Assembly (NCBI GenBank): GCA_963971305.1
Contig: OZ020304.1
Span: 35,512,502 to 35,576,501, forward strand
Direction of reading: 5' to 3'
Source of the DNA: Arcuatula senhousia
Taxonomy: Eukaryota; Mollusca; Bivalvia; Mytilida; Mytilidae
Length of the DNA stretch: 64,000 nt
Shown here piece after piece: positions 38,201 to 53,200 of this stretch. The position numbers were made by a program, and so were the translations under genes. Under the pieces are notes generated by a model, which was given only the letters and a program-made list of their open reading frames with translations, was not told the DNA's origin and did not search any database. Positions within the stretch are counted from its first letter, which is position 1. Each line of letters opens with the position of its first letter.

Positions 38201-41200
38201 TGTAATGGGGGAAACTGTGACGACATCTCTGTATTTTCATGTTGTGTTTCTTACCTATATCATGAGACACTTAGATTTTGTAACTTTTTTCTATGAAATG
38301 TTTGTAGGCCATTAAGCCCACCCATAACAAGAAAAGCTAGTGTATTTTTTATTAACAAATAGAAATTGCTTCAATTTATCACATTTTCATTAATTTATTT
38401 AACCTGGTAAATTATTTGAAATACGTTTTAACTTTGGGACTGTCACAGGTAAAACCTACCTCATATTACAAATACAATGTATTATAATTTGATAAAAATT
38501 CACAACGAAGATCAACAGTATGCAAATTGTAGGATGAACCATAGAGGTCCTTATCAAAATCCAAAGAAAACGATTTTGAACAGGTAGAAAGTGTACACTT
38601 GAGTTAAGTTTTTCATAACCTATCTACAAATGATTCCTTGTTAAAGTAATTTTTCTTCTTCTAAAATGTTTCTGTGTTTTGAGCTGATATTGCTTCATAT
38701 ATTAGAATTTCATTGCACAGTTCAGTTTGATAGAGAGAATGACTCATTATAAGACTGTCAACTATATTTGCAGTACACCATGTTCAGCTTTCATCATATT
38801 GAAAAGAAGTTAATGTAGTATGTGATCACCACAAAGGTAAATTTACTGGAGATTAACACATGTATGTGTAAACCTGATCAGAATCTAGGTGCAATGTATT
38901 CCTCTTGCGTTAATCAGCAAAGGAATACTAGTTCATTGTACTTGATATCCATATATAAAATGTTAATTGTATAAAGTAGTTTATGTGAAAATAAATCTAC
39001 ATGTAGGAGTTCAAAATTTAACAATTCCATCATGGCATGTATATGTACATAAAGATTTTACTGACATGTACAAATGTATCTGTATAAATTAAGAGAAACA
39101 GAAATGATTTTCATTTTTTACATGTTTTATTTGTTTTGGTTACTTATATTACACGTATTACATGTATTACTTGTACATTGTTTATTCTGTCAGAAGCCTA
39201 TCTATAGAATGATGATGCATTTACCTCATTGCTGTATTTGTAGCATGTTTACATGTTATAAATACATGCACTCATAAAATAATAGCCATTATATCAATCA
39301 TAAAATGTGTTTTAGCAAAAATCATCATTGTTCATTTCAATTTGTCTTGAATCAAACTTATTACTAGTATTATTAAATATGCAGGTAGTTGCATCATAGT
39401 CTTATATTAAATTAGAAGAACATGAAGAACAAGTTAATATTTTGTGATTTCTTTAACACAGTCTCTAAGATATTGTAGACAAGACTGCTAGCTTTGTAGC
39501 TAGAAATGGACCAGAGTTTGAGAGTAGAATTTGTCAGAATGAACTTAACAATCCAAAGTTTAATTTCCTGCAGTCGGCAGATCCTTATCATGCCTACTAC
39601 CAATACAAAGTCAAGGAGTTCAAAGAAGGCAAAGGTAGGACTTGCATATAGATTTACTTTTCTGAAAATTCAATGTTGAAAAAAAAGTCTTGTTTACATA
39701 TGCATTTGAATACATGTAAATACATGATTAATATGGTATTTATAAACAATTAAAGAATGCATTAAATCAATTGAAATTTGCTTAAAAATTCCCCTGCATT
39801 TCTGAACAGATTTAGGCAAGCTAAATGAAATAAAAAGGCTATGAGGTATGGAAAGAAGCAATAAAGTGTACTGTTAGAGCATTTGAATGTCTGACAGAAG
39901 TCTGAAAAGGTAAAGACGATGTACACAAAATTTTATAAATAAGCAACTTAATAAGACACATGCACACCTAAAATATTTAAAACTCCAATAAGCAACCAAA
40001 ACACATATAAAAATTAGAGTGTTCTGAGGGGTTCACAGATGGTAAAAAATCTCTGCTTGTTGCAACACAGTACTTAAAATTATGATCAATGTATCTTGAT
40101 GCACTTCAGTTTTTACCATTTTCTTTTTTGACAGGTCAAGAACCTTTAGTACCAAAGGTAAGTTCAATTAAATTTTCTTTTAAGTAAAGACTGAATTTAT
40201 ATACATGTAGTCCAGTGTTCTAGGATTCCCATAACCGCTTATCCGGGGTAAGTGAAATTAAACCCAGGGTAAGTGGATTTTGAAAGTTTTCTGCATTAAT
40301 TTTTGTTGTTGGTAAGTGAATTTTTTGCAATTTTAAATATTGGTAAGTGAGATAAAAAAAAATCCTAGAACACTGCTGTAGTGCATATGTACATGTACAA
40401 TGAATATATAAACTTATGTATGGTGAAATAGAATAGTCAATATCCTTCTAATCAAGGGTCTGGAAATTTTTTGAGCTGATTTCAGTCATTTTTGTCCGAT
40501 TGTGCTGAATACATGAATGTTACAATGACCCCCCTTTTTTGCCTTATCCTCCTCTGAAATCCATCTTTTAATCTTAAAATGCAGTGTTTGTTTCTGTATA
40601 ACATTTTCTAACATGCAAGTTGATATCCAGATCACGTTTTTATTTCAGGTAAGTCTCTTCAAAGATAAAATTTTTATTGTTTTCATTGTAAACAAAACAC
40701 GTTTCATGTCAAAAGTGAAAGTGAAAGTAGAATCGCCCGTATGTTGATAAATTGTGTTTATAAAATAAACATATCAAACGTCAAGAAAGACCGAGAAATG
40801 CTCCTTTAAATGTGAAATTTGATTATTGTTTTCATCAGAATCAAAACAATCTGTATAGTGAATGAGTATTTACAAAATAAATATAACCATGCACATGCGT
40901 AATCAAACACCAATTTGGTGTGCACATGTTTTGATAAATATCAACATTATGAAAAATTATTTCTAAATAAACAAAACAGGCATCTGAGGAAAGATTGATA
41001 ACCTCAATTAATTCATTTAATTAAAACCATACAATGTAGGTAAATGCACAGTGGCCTTGATCAGACAGGTGACCTGTCTGATCAAGGCCACTGTGCATGA
41101 GGTGTGACCGATTATGTAATTAGCGTAACCCGGAGGCTATTCTCACCTGTGTTTGACACCAACTAGGTGTTAATTATGAGATTAATGACCACACGACCGG

Positions 41201-44200
41201 ATGCTCAGGAAGATAATTAAACAAATATATGACCGATAAGTCAAATAATGCTTACAATAAAATTTTAAAATGTCCGATTGGGAGAATTTTTAGTCGGTCA
41301 TTTAGGACAAAATTTCGGTCATGACCGGCAAATATGACCTTTTCCAGACCCTTGCTTCTAATAAATGATAGTGGAACATGTATAAAGAAAAATGAATGCA
41401 TTGCACAAAACATCACTATCGGTGAACTTATGATTAGAAAAAGTTTTAGAACACATTTTTTTAAAGTAGAAATTATAGAAGCTCATTTCATATTGCCTTC
41501 ATTAATGATAACATCTACCATAGTTGAAATTGACATTGATGATGTAAGACTGTCATTCATCTAAATTTTATTGCATTAAACTACACCTTGTGATAATGTT
41601 GTGTACAATTAAGTGGGAGAAGTTACCAATGTATATCAATTCATTATTGAAATAGAACATTTATGGTAAAACTGATCTATAGCAAAAATAATTGTTACTA
41701 TGAAAGGCTTATCAAGAATATCAAAATAGATTTTTGTTCACTTCAACTGATGTGAAACAAATTATTTTAATATTTTTTTTTGTAATATAACACATTGTAT
41801 TGTATAAACAAATTTTGTTTATCAAACACCCCTTAATTATCTGTTTATTTTTTCTTTGCAGCCTGGACAGGTGGCAGCCATACAGAAACAGCAAGCAGAG
41901 CAGGCCAGGCTGTTACAAGAGACTATCATACCTAAGGAGCCACCCCCAGAGTTTGAATTTATAGCAGACCCACCATCTATATCAGCCTTTGATCTGTAAG
42001 CTTTCTGGATGAACTAAACTCATATCATTGTCCCCTGCCATGTGTTTAGGCAGGAAAGGATAGAATTGATTTTCTATCTGTCTGATATTGGTTTCCAATG
42101 AATACTTTTTGAATAGTTTTGTAGAAGTTCATGAAACTTTCATATATTGAAGCTTATGCAGAGAGGAAGATGCCACATCATTTTTGGATTAAAACCCATA
42201 TGTTCAAAGTCAATGACATTATGTTGACCAGTGATTTTTCTAGCGCTCGTCACTTTCGTCATTGGCGAAAAGATATTTTATTTGACGAAAAATTTTCAAA
42301 CCAATTTCGCCACTTTAATTTTCAAAAATGTAGAAAATTTTCGTCCTTTTTTACGATAATCAGTTGAATCTTTCGTCATTTTCGTGTAATTCAAATTGAC
42401 AACAGATTTTACTATGAAACCCTATTGATTTATGACCCAAGCTGTCTGCATAAACACCCGAAGGCCGGATATGTTTTTACAGTTAATTAACTGTTAATTG
42501 TTTAAATGAGTCATAATAACAGGTGCTTGACCATCGCTGATTGATTTCGAAATCAATCATGAATGAAATATACTTGACCAATCAGGAGAAAGTTTATTTT
42601 TATATCAGCTGAAAATATTGATTTGCTTGTCAACCCACGTGCTCTCTGACCATGTTGACAAAATGATAATTCTTGTGTATTATCACAAAAACTTAGAAGT
42701 AAATATAGATGAAAGGATTTACCTTCATGAAACTATTTTATTAAGAACATCCTGTAATCCAAAAACATCCTTTATCATGCATTAAAAGGAGATCAGATGA
42801 AAAGAACTTTGTTTACATTTTTACGATCTCGTTCTTCTTCCTTTTATTACCCTCCTTAGATAGGAGCACCTCCATTTCAGCGGAGGTGTAGTGGAGTTCC
42901 AATGATTATGAGTTAAGAAATTGTTTTGTTTTTTTTAATAACCTCGAGCCACCTTAACACTAAACTAAATTTGTAGAGCTCCTTTATAGGACATGAAGGA
43001 TGTTCTGTTTTGTTGTCTGTATATTCCTCCTTTTAAGGACCACCTTATCAATACCATTATGAAAATGGTAAAACAAAAACAAAACTGCTTCTTCAAATGA
43101 GAAAAAAAGAGAGAAAAAGGGTGGTGGGGTGTTATCATTTTGTTTTGCCTAAAATATTAAAGACAAAGAATCTGCAGTACATTAAGTATGATTAAAAAGG
43201 GAAAAATCAATTCAACAAATGTTTAGATATATTTTATTGAGCATGATAATAACTGTTGTAATCTGTGTCCTGTCCATGGTACTGAAATTATAATATACAT
43301 AGCTATAACCTGCACATATAGAAATTCAAGTATTAGTATTTTTGCTTCAACCAGACTGCCAGAAGCAAACATGGTTATGGATTATTAGGTCGCACATTTT
43401 GGTCGACCGCTAAAGTGACTGAAGCCCTCAAAATCCTGGAAAAAACCCTGGTTGACTAACAATCTGCAAGACAGCACTGCTTTTCTTTAATCCTTTTTAT
43501 ATCTGATTCTCATCAAGAAAAAAAAACAACAACAACCAAAAATGATTTTTGATCATGTTGTCATAGATTTCTTGAAATCTAAATAACATCAAATTTAAAA
43601 AAGAAATATGCAGTCAAAATTTTTGGGGAAATATTTGTTTATATGACACACTTTTTATTGTCTTGAAATAGTTAACATTAGATGATATGTTTTAAATGCT
43701 TTTTTTTGCAGAGATGTAGTTAAACTTACAGCACAGTTTGTAGCAAGAAATGGACGTCAGTTTCTTACCAATCTAATGAACAGAGAACAAAGAAATTATC
43801 AGTTTGATTTCCTTAGACCACAACATAGTCTTTTTAACTACTTCACAAAACTAGTGGAGCAGTATACTAAGGTAAAACATAATACAATATACTCTCCCAT
43901 AAATTCTGGATTGATTTCACAATGTGAAATTTTGACAACGGTTGGTAGGTTAGAACAAAAATTTTCTCAGCAACTTTATTTTACAGCTTCTTGATATTTG
44001 GTATGTCATAAAATCATTAAAAAATGTATATTTCGCTCATTAAAATATTACAGAAAAAAAATCATTCAGTTTTGCTTTTTACATAAAAAAGTTGAGCATT
44101 TGTGTTAGTGAAGAAAACGAGCATGAGGCAACAATTTTATTAATCTTTTTGAAAAATTATGGTGAATGTAAACTAGTTTTTAGAATCTTTTGTTAAACAT

Positions 44201-47200
44201 TTTTAGGTACTTATACCTCCAAAAGATTTACAGGAGAGATTAAAGAAAGAGTCAGAAGATTATAAAGAGGTGAGTAAAACATGACAAATGTATAGTCACT
44301 TATATATAAAGCATTTTTATATTTTCATTACATGAACTTTAAAAAAAAGTTTTTTGACATGATCATTCGATCATATGAAGTTAATATCATACATACTTAA
44401 TCTTTGGGTAATCTAAGGCCAAAAAATATAAAGCTTTTCAGGCCCCTGCCTCATCTATTCTGAGACAACCACATCAACCTTTTTTATTGCTTTGTCATGA
44501 AATAAAAATAAAAAAACACCAGCATTGTTACTTTTCTTTTAGAGAATAGAATGGCACACAGCTTGATAAACATGTGAAATAGATAATCGATGGATATGGT
44601 AGGGTACAGCTGCAAACTGGAACATGTGTATTTTGACCGTTTGTATTGCAAATAACATTGGAAAATCCAACAGGGTGTGAGCTGGATTCAAACCCATACC
44701 TCTGCAGCACCTGCAACAGACTGGAGACTGCTAGGCGACAGGTACTCCAGAGCTATTGGTTCGAATCCAGCTCACACCCTGTTGGATTTTCCAATGTTAT
44801 TTGCAGTACAAAGATTTGGAGTCATACTGTCAAAACATAACACACGTTCCAGTTTGCAGCTGTATCCTACCATATCCATTATCTACTTTTCTTTTAGTTT
44901 TAACAATGTAAAAAACAGGCTTATATATCTTTTTGACCGATAAAAAAACCCAAGAAACCTCTCTGTCTCATCTGATTTTTTGAAAAAAAAAGATGGCTTT
45001 ATACGCTAACGACTGATTCTGTATGGCTTAATGTACCCATTTAAGATCCTATATGATATCAGCAATATTTTTCAAGATAAATGAGTTTTGAAGAATGAGG
45101 CAATACCATCTAATGAAAAAAATATATCATTTTATTGTCTCACCTGCGAAGCAGAGCGGGACATATGTGTTGGTATAGCAGCAGCGACTTTAACTTTTTA
45201 GCTCACCTGACCCGAAGGGTCATGTGAGCTATTGTCATCACTTGGCGTCCGTCGTCCGTCCGTCGTCCGTCGTCCGTCGTCCGTCCGTAAACTTTTTAAA
45301 ACGTTAACTCCTCTGACACCATAAGTCCAATTGAAATCAAACTTGGTATGGTTGTTCATTGGCATTCGGTGCTTAGAACTGATGTGGGGATTTTTGATTC
45401 GTCGTAAAACATGGCCGCCGTGGCTAAAAATAGAACATAGGGGTAAATTGCAGTTTTTTGCAAATAACTCAAAAACGGCTACAGATATCAAAATTCTGGC
45501 ATAGGGTAAAAGTGATCAGCACCTCAAGATCTACCTACCCTGAAATTTTGAAGAAAATCCAACAACCCATGTAGGAGTTATTGCCCTTTTTGTGGATTTT
45601 TTGCAAATTTTGCACCTGTTTAGCTCAATATCTTGAAAACTATACAAGATATTTGAGAAATTTAAATTGCATATTGTTAAGCACATCAAGATCTACAAAA
45701 TATGTAATAGGGTCAACGTTGTAGAACCTTCCCTTTAAGGAGTTATTGCCTTAGAACGTCAAAATTGAGCATTTTAACAGCATTTCCTCAATACATTGAA
45801 AACCTTAACTCCTCTGACACTTCAAGTCCAATTGGAACCAAACTTGGTATAGTTGTTAATTAGCATTAGGTGTATAGAACTGATGTGGGGATTTTTGATT
45901 TTTCGTAAAACATGGCCGCTGTGGCTAAAAATAGAATATAGGGGTAAATGGCAGTTTTTGTCTCGCCTGCGACGAATAGTCGCGGAAGGCGAGACATAGG
46001 TATTACTTTCCGGCGACGGCGGCGGCGACGGCGGCGGCGGCGACGGCGGCGGCGTTAACTTTTTTGTAAGACTTTTATGGACGATGAATTGCTTGAAAAG
46101 TATAATAGCTAGGCATCTGATATTTGGTATACAGACAGTTGAGGGTATGGTCTACGCAACTATCGCCATGCCGTTTGACCCTGACCCCATTTTCACGCTC
46201 CAGTGATTCTGTGAACTTAGGTTTTTTTTCAGGCCATAAACATTTTTGTAAGACTTTTGTGGACGATCAATTGCTTGAAAAGTATAATAGCTAGGCATCT
46301 GATATTTGGTATACAGACAGTTCAGGTTATGGTCTACGCAACTGTCACCATGCCGTTTGACCCTGACCCCATTTTTACGCTCCAGTGACTCTGTGAACTT
46401 AGGTCTTTTTTCAGGCCGTAAACTTTTATGTAAGACTTTTGTGGACGATGAATTGCTTGAAAGGTTAAATAGCTAGGCATCTGATATTTGGTATACAGAC
46501 AGTTCAGGTTATGGTCTAGGCAACTGTCACCATGCCATTGGACCCTGACCCCATTTTCACGCTCCAGTGACTCTGTGAACTTAGGTCTTTTTTCAGGCCG
46601 TAAACTTTTTTGTAAGACTTTTGTGGACGATGAATTGCTTGAAAAGTATAATAGCTAGGCATCTGATATTTCGAATACAGACAGTTCAGGTTATGGTCTA
46701 CGCAACTGTCCCCATGCCGTTTGACCCTGACCCCATTTTCACGCTCCAGTGACTCTGTGAACTTAGGTCTTTTTTCAGGCCGTAAACTTTTATGTAAGAC
46801 TTTTGTGGACGATGAATTGCTTGAAAAGTATAATAGCTTGGCATCTGATATTTAGTATACAGACATTTCAGGTTATGGTCCATGCAACTGTCACCATGCC
46901 GTGTGACCCTGACCCCATTTTCATGCTCCAGTGACTCTGTGAACTTAGGTCTTTTTCAGGCCGAAAAACTTTTTTGTAAGACTTTTATGGAAGATGAATT
47001 GCTGGAAAGTTATAATAGCTAGGCATCTGATATTGGGTAAACAGACAGTTGCGGTTATGGACAACGCAACTGTCACCATGCCATGTGACCATGACCCCAT
47101 TTTTACGCTCCAGTGACTCGGTGAACTTAGGTCTTTTTTCAGACAGAAAACTTATTGTAATACTTGTGTGGACAATGGATTGCTTGAATAGTATAATAAC

Positions 47201-50200
47201 TAGGCATCTGTTATTAGGTATACTGACACTTTTTGTGTTTATATCAAGAAATGAAAGCTTAGGTAGTTGATTTTAGCGATGGTGCCGGCAGGCGAGACAT
47301 ACTTTTAGTGGCCACACTTGTTTGCAAATAACTCAAAATCGGTGACAGATTTTAAAATTTTGATTGGGAACAAAAGTGATCAGCACCTCAAGATCTACCA
47401 GCTCTGAAATTGTGAAGAAAATCCAACGACCAATGTAGGAGTTATTGCCCTTTTTGTGGATTTTAGGTAAATTTTGCACCTGTTTAGCTCAATATCTTGA
47501 AAACTATACAAGATATTTGAGAAATTTAAATTGCATATTGTTAAGCACATCAAGATCTACCAAATATGTAATAGGGTCAACGTTTTAGAACCTTTCCTTT
47601 TAGGAGTTATTGCCCTTAGAACGTCAAAATTGAGCATTTTAACAGCATTTCCTCATTACATTGAAACGTTAACTTCTCTGACACTTCAAGTCCAATTGGA
47701 ACCAAACTTGGTATAGTTGTTTATTAGCATTAGGTGTATAGAACTGATGTGGGGATTTTTGATTGGTCGTAAAACATGCCCGCTGTGGCTAAAAATAGAA
47801 CATAGGGGTAAATGGCAGTTTTTTGCAAATAACTCAAAAACGGTGACAGATTTTAAAATTTTGATAGGGAACAAAAGTGATCAGCACCTGAAGATCTACC
47901 AGCTCTGAAATTGTGAAGAAAATCCAACGACCCATGTAGGAGTTATTGCCCTTTTTGTGGATTTTGGCAAATTTTGCACCTGTTTAGCTCAATATCTTGA
48001 AAACTATCCAAGATATTTGAGAAATTTTAATTGCATATTGTTGAGCACATCAAGATCTACTAAATATGTAATAGGGTCAACGTTGTAGGACCTTTCCTTT
48101 TAGGAGTTATTGTCCTTAGAATGTCAAAATTGAGCTTTTAAAAAGCATTTCCTCATTACATTGAAAATGTTAACTCCTCTGACACTTAAAGTCAAATTGG
48201 AACCAAACTTGGTATTGTTGTTTATTAGCATTAGGTGTATAGAACTGATGTGGGGATTTTTGATTGATTGTAAAACATGGCCGCTGTGGCTAAAAATAGA
48301 ACATTGGGTTAAACTGAATTATTTTGCTAATAACTCAAAAAGGGTGACAGATTTTTGAATTTTAATTGAGATAAAAGTGATCAGCACCTTAAGATCCAGC
48401 ATATTGTCAGATGACCCCCTTATTAAACTTATAACCCTTTCAATGTCAAATAGATTTTGCCTAATAGCCTTTACTTCAGGCACATATGTCAGGTGAGCGA
48501 TTCAGGCTCCTGGGAGCCTCTTGTTGAGTAAGGTTTTATGAGCACCTCCATATCTCAGAAACTATAGGTCCTAGGTTGATGAAACTTGGTATGCCACAGT
48601 TGCATCCCCATCTTTTGACCTTGAGTTGGATTTTCCCGTTGAGTGACTTTTAGAATTTTCAATACATATATCAGTAATGTTTAAGTTCTATAAATATCTT
48701 TTGATCTTAGAAATTGAAAATCCTTAAAATTCAAAATATAGTGGAAGTAAGAATGAGTTATTGTTTCTGATGGTGCTGGCAGGTGAGACATACTTTAGTG
48801 TTAACTCTTGTTTTCAATTTTACCATCAAGGTTGTAATTGAATGTGATAGATGGTGAACAGCCCATCTATTTCATCTTTTGCTATAATCCTATATACATG
48901 TGTACATGTTCTGATTTATGTTTTTTCAGGTGTTAAAGCAAGTGAAATACAGAGTAGAATGGTGTAAATATCAGATCAGGGAAAGGAAGAAAGAAGAGGA
49001 AGCTCTAGAAAGAGAAAGAGGTCAGAAATATAAATATTAAGTTATCAAATAAGCAGAGGCACCAAAGGGGCATTCTTGTGTCAAAAGTCCGAAAAGGCAA
49101 CGACAAAACCGGTAAACATGAACAAGAACAGCACAAGGAAACACAAAACATAAAAACAACCGAACAGAAATCAACAACGCGAACTCAAGTCGTAACAAGA
49201 GTGAACTCGGGTGCTCCGGAAGAGTAAGCGGTTCCTGCCTGCTATAGCACACCCGCCGCGCTGCCAATTACAAATTCAGTGTGTCAAATCCGGTAAATTT
49301 TGAGTTGATCTCTAAATCAAATACTGTGGTTTCATTATTATTAGTGGGACATCAATTTTCGTGGTTTAGGTGGGTGGCCTTGAATTTGAATCACAAAATT
49401 TGATGCCCAACAGAAAGGAAATTGTATTTTGATTGGTATGCTGTAGACATCAGAACCATGAATTTAAGAATTCACGAACTGATCTCTTTGCATCAAACCA
49501 CAACAAATAGTACCCACAAGTGTTTTAAGGCTTATTTTATATACATGTATTATATTTGTTGTTAATTGTCTTTTCATCTTAACATAATACATGTATAGTT
49601 TTTCTTATAGTTTGAGAAATTAAAGTTATATGATTTATAATCTTAGTTTTACAGAAAGATAAGTGAAAGGAAATGAAAGAAAGAGTGTTGTCACTTTTTG
49701 ATTTATTTACATTTTAGTTGCCTATACCCAGATTGACTGGCATGACTTTGTTGTGGTGGAAACAGTGGATTTTCAAGCTAGTGAACAAGGTATGTTATCC
49801 TTCAAAATATTTATCAAAGAAGCATACAGTAAACCAAGCATGTGAAAGAAACCAAAAAATATATAGGAATGACATTTCTGTGTTTATGATGCTAGTTTAA
49901 AAGATGGAAAATTGGAAATGTAAATACATGTTGAATAAATTACAAGCTTTCAAAATCGTTAACCAGTGTTTTTATTCTCTCTTCAATCTGATGAACATTA
50001 ATGTTCCAGGGAACTTTCCTCCACCAACAACACCAGATGAAGTTGGAGCTAGGATTTTGATGCAAGAAAGAACAGACAAGGTAACATATTGTTTATTATA
50101 TGAATGTGAAGGATTTTTAAAAAGCATTACCTAGCAATAAAAACGCAAACAAAATCAAATTTTTCAATAACATTACCGAAGAAGGTTGTGTGATTGAATC

Positions 50201-53200
50201 ACATGAAAAGCTTACAAGACATATACCAAAACGGGAATATAAACAGTTAATTTGGTTATCCTGTATATCAATATTTCAAGGAGTAACCTCTCATCAGCAG
50301 CATTTGAATCAAAACATTGAAAGGTCAAAAACCAAAAGTATTGAATAAAAAGTACTTTAAGCCAAAAGGTGCAATTCCAGCAAGGACGATATCCCCCATG
50401 TGCAACACAAGGAAAGAAACCTGGTGTATTAAACAATTCAAAATTTCATTAACAGAAATTTCAGTAACAAAAATATTAGAAATTTATTGGTAAATTTGTG
50501 TCAGACAAGTCTGATGACCAGGGTTCATATTGTGAATGTCGAACCAGGAGAGATTATCTTGAACAGTGAATTTAATAACATGATATCAAACCTTGCAAAA
50601 TACACATCAAAATAAGAATATGAAATAACTCCTTGCTCCTCTGATATATGTGAGATATTATGATATTTTAAAACTTGAATATTAGATTTGATGATTTGTT
50701 GACAGGGTGATGATCAGATGGAGGTAGAATCAGATGAGTCTGGAGAGGAAGATGAAGATGAGGAGGAGGGAGAAATGGAGGACTTTGATAATGCTCCAAC
50801 CCCACCATTACCTGAAGAGGTTAGATATCTTTGTAGATATACACACTGCTTACTCTTCCGGAGCACCTGAGTTCACTCTTGTTTCGACTGGAGTTCGCGT
50901 TGTTGATTGATATTCAGTTGTTTTGTGTTTCCATGTTTTACATGTTGTCTGTTTTTGTCCCGTTCTTGTTGGTGTTAACTGGTTTTGTCTCTGCCCTTTC
51001 GGACTTTTGATATTCGGATACCCCATTGGTACCTCTGCTTCTTTCACAACTATAAGTGATGAGATACGGATTTTTATCACATCGAGTTAGATATTTGTCA
51101 AATCAGGAAACGAGAATTTGCAAGTTTCCTTTGACAAATATCTAACCAGTGTGATAAAAATCCGTATCTCATCACTTGTAGTTGTGAAACCATTTTCTCT
51201 AACTGTCTAACGTGAAAGTATAGGCAAAAAATAACTTATCTAAATATAACTCATAGAAAATAGTCCCAAATGTATTTTGTTTAGCAACATGTGAAAAAAA
51301 GTAGTTTAATTAAAAACTACAACCTTTTTATCATAAATTTTAATTTAAAGTAGACTTTATAACATAAAAAGCCTTTATATTTTGTTTGTCTTTTTATTCA
51401 TGCGAGATCAACAGGTGTTCAAACAAAAGTATGCGTTTCTAACTGTTGTGTCTCCTGCGAAAAGCCATTCAAATTTCTTGAAAATGAATATCACATCATG
51501 TGGAGTGTGATACGCAAAATAGTTTCATCTGGCAAGAACTAGATAATATTGCACAACAGTTAGAGAAAATTCATTCCACTACCTGTGACAAAATAAGAAA
51601 AATGAGATATTTAGGACAGATTTGGAAAATAAGAACCTAACTTAGGCATATCATGTCAACCCCATTAAGACAAAAAATTTGTATTTTTTCATGGTTTGCT
51701 TAAACAAGAACATGAAATGTTAAACATCTTGCTTAGAACAGCACTGAATTTGTTTGAAATTACTGGACATGGCCATAGGTCATAAGAACCTGTAATTGTC
51801 TTTCTGTTGTAATTATAAGAAAAGCATTATACATGTATTTACAAAACTGTTTTATATTAAATAAGAAAACCTGTATGAAACCCTTTGTAATATTGATTTT
51901 ATTATAAGCCTTTAACTTGATATTTGTCTGGAGAACATTGTTTAAGTTTGTATCTGTAATATAAGTATGTCTTGTGTGTTACAGGATATGGATGAAGAAT
52001 CAGAGCCAGAGTCAGATGAAGAACCTGTGAAGGTCCACATTCCTGCTCCTCCACAGCCTCCCATGCCCCCACCACCTCCCCCGCCCAGTGAGGTACCCCC
52101 ATTACCCCCCACACCAGATCAAGTCATCATCAAGAAGGATTACAATCCTAAAGGTTTGTTATCAATGGTATTGAAAGTACAAAAACAACCTGTGAAAAAT
52201 AATCATAAAATGTAATACACAAGGCATTTGAAATAAAACAATGAAGAATATTTTGATAACTTTCTCAGAAATTCTTGGCTGCTTAAGTATATTTATTTCT
52301 TTTGTACATGTTTAAAACTTATTTATTGAAAATACGATCAGTGGACCCTACTTCTTATGAATTTACCAATTGTTGATTGTGGAACATGCCTAACATTTAA
52401 TTTTATTTGTTTACAGCTAGAGTAACAGCCCCTGAGGCAGGAACGGAGATGATTTCACCTATCACTGGAGAGAAGATTCCAGCACACAAAGTACAGGAAC
52501 ATATGAGAATTGGTAGGTCTAAAATTAGTTCCTCATAAAATGTACTGGTTTTCAAGTCTTAACTATGAAACTGCTGCCTCTCAAACTCAATCAGTGTATA
52601 ACAGAATTTTTTTTTTTTTACTTTTATCCTTTTTCATGTTGAAATTTTGATTTTAAAGTTACAATATATTAAAGTGAAACAGTCTGTAAATACTTTGCCA
52701 AAAATAAATGTTTCAAACCACATTTCAACAAAGAAATTGTGAAACTTAAACCAATGTAAATCCCCTTTTACAGCATGCTATCATTCATTTAGGCAGTACG
52801 AGATTCAAGGCATTTTGATTGTCTCTACTGAATGAAATGCTTATTTCACTGGAGGAATGATAGGTCTTCTTTGAAATACCATAGTTCTTCTTCTTGTATA
52901 AAAAGTAATTTCTTTAGTTTTGATTAACTGGAAGTTATTTCTATCATTATCTTTTAACAGGATTACTTGATCCTAAATGGATCCATGAGAGACAGAGAGC
53001 TATGAATGAGAAGAAAGAACAAGAGGAGGTCTATGCTCCTGGTGTATCTATTGAGAGCAGTCTGAAACAGCTGGCTGAAAGACGTACTGACATCTTTGGT
53101 GTTGGTGTCGAAGAAACACAGATTGGTAAAAAGGTAAGTCGAAATGTAAAAGCAAGGGGAGATCCAAATATTCTATAAAGGGTTGGATCTTCAACCAGAG

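Larger units (their letters stand above)
45137..48812 (+). mobile_element. Outer HINE-like element (GTCTCACCTGC family), split by nested insertions
   Basis: The 5' end is GTCTCACCTGCGAAGCAGAG at 45137. The 3' end has GCAGGTGAGAC (inverse of the 5' end) near 48779, then ATACTTTAGTGTTAACTCTTGTT at 48790-48812. Only about 60 bp at the left and 287 bp at the right belong to it; the rest is the nested element 45199-48525. The right part contains the module ATATCTCAGAAACTATAGG followed by GATGAAACTTGGTAT. It lies in SF3A1 intron 6, sense orientation. Confidence 0.75.
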
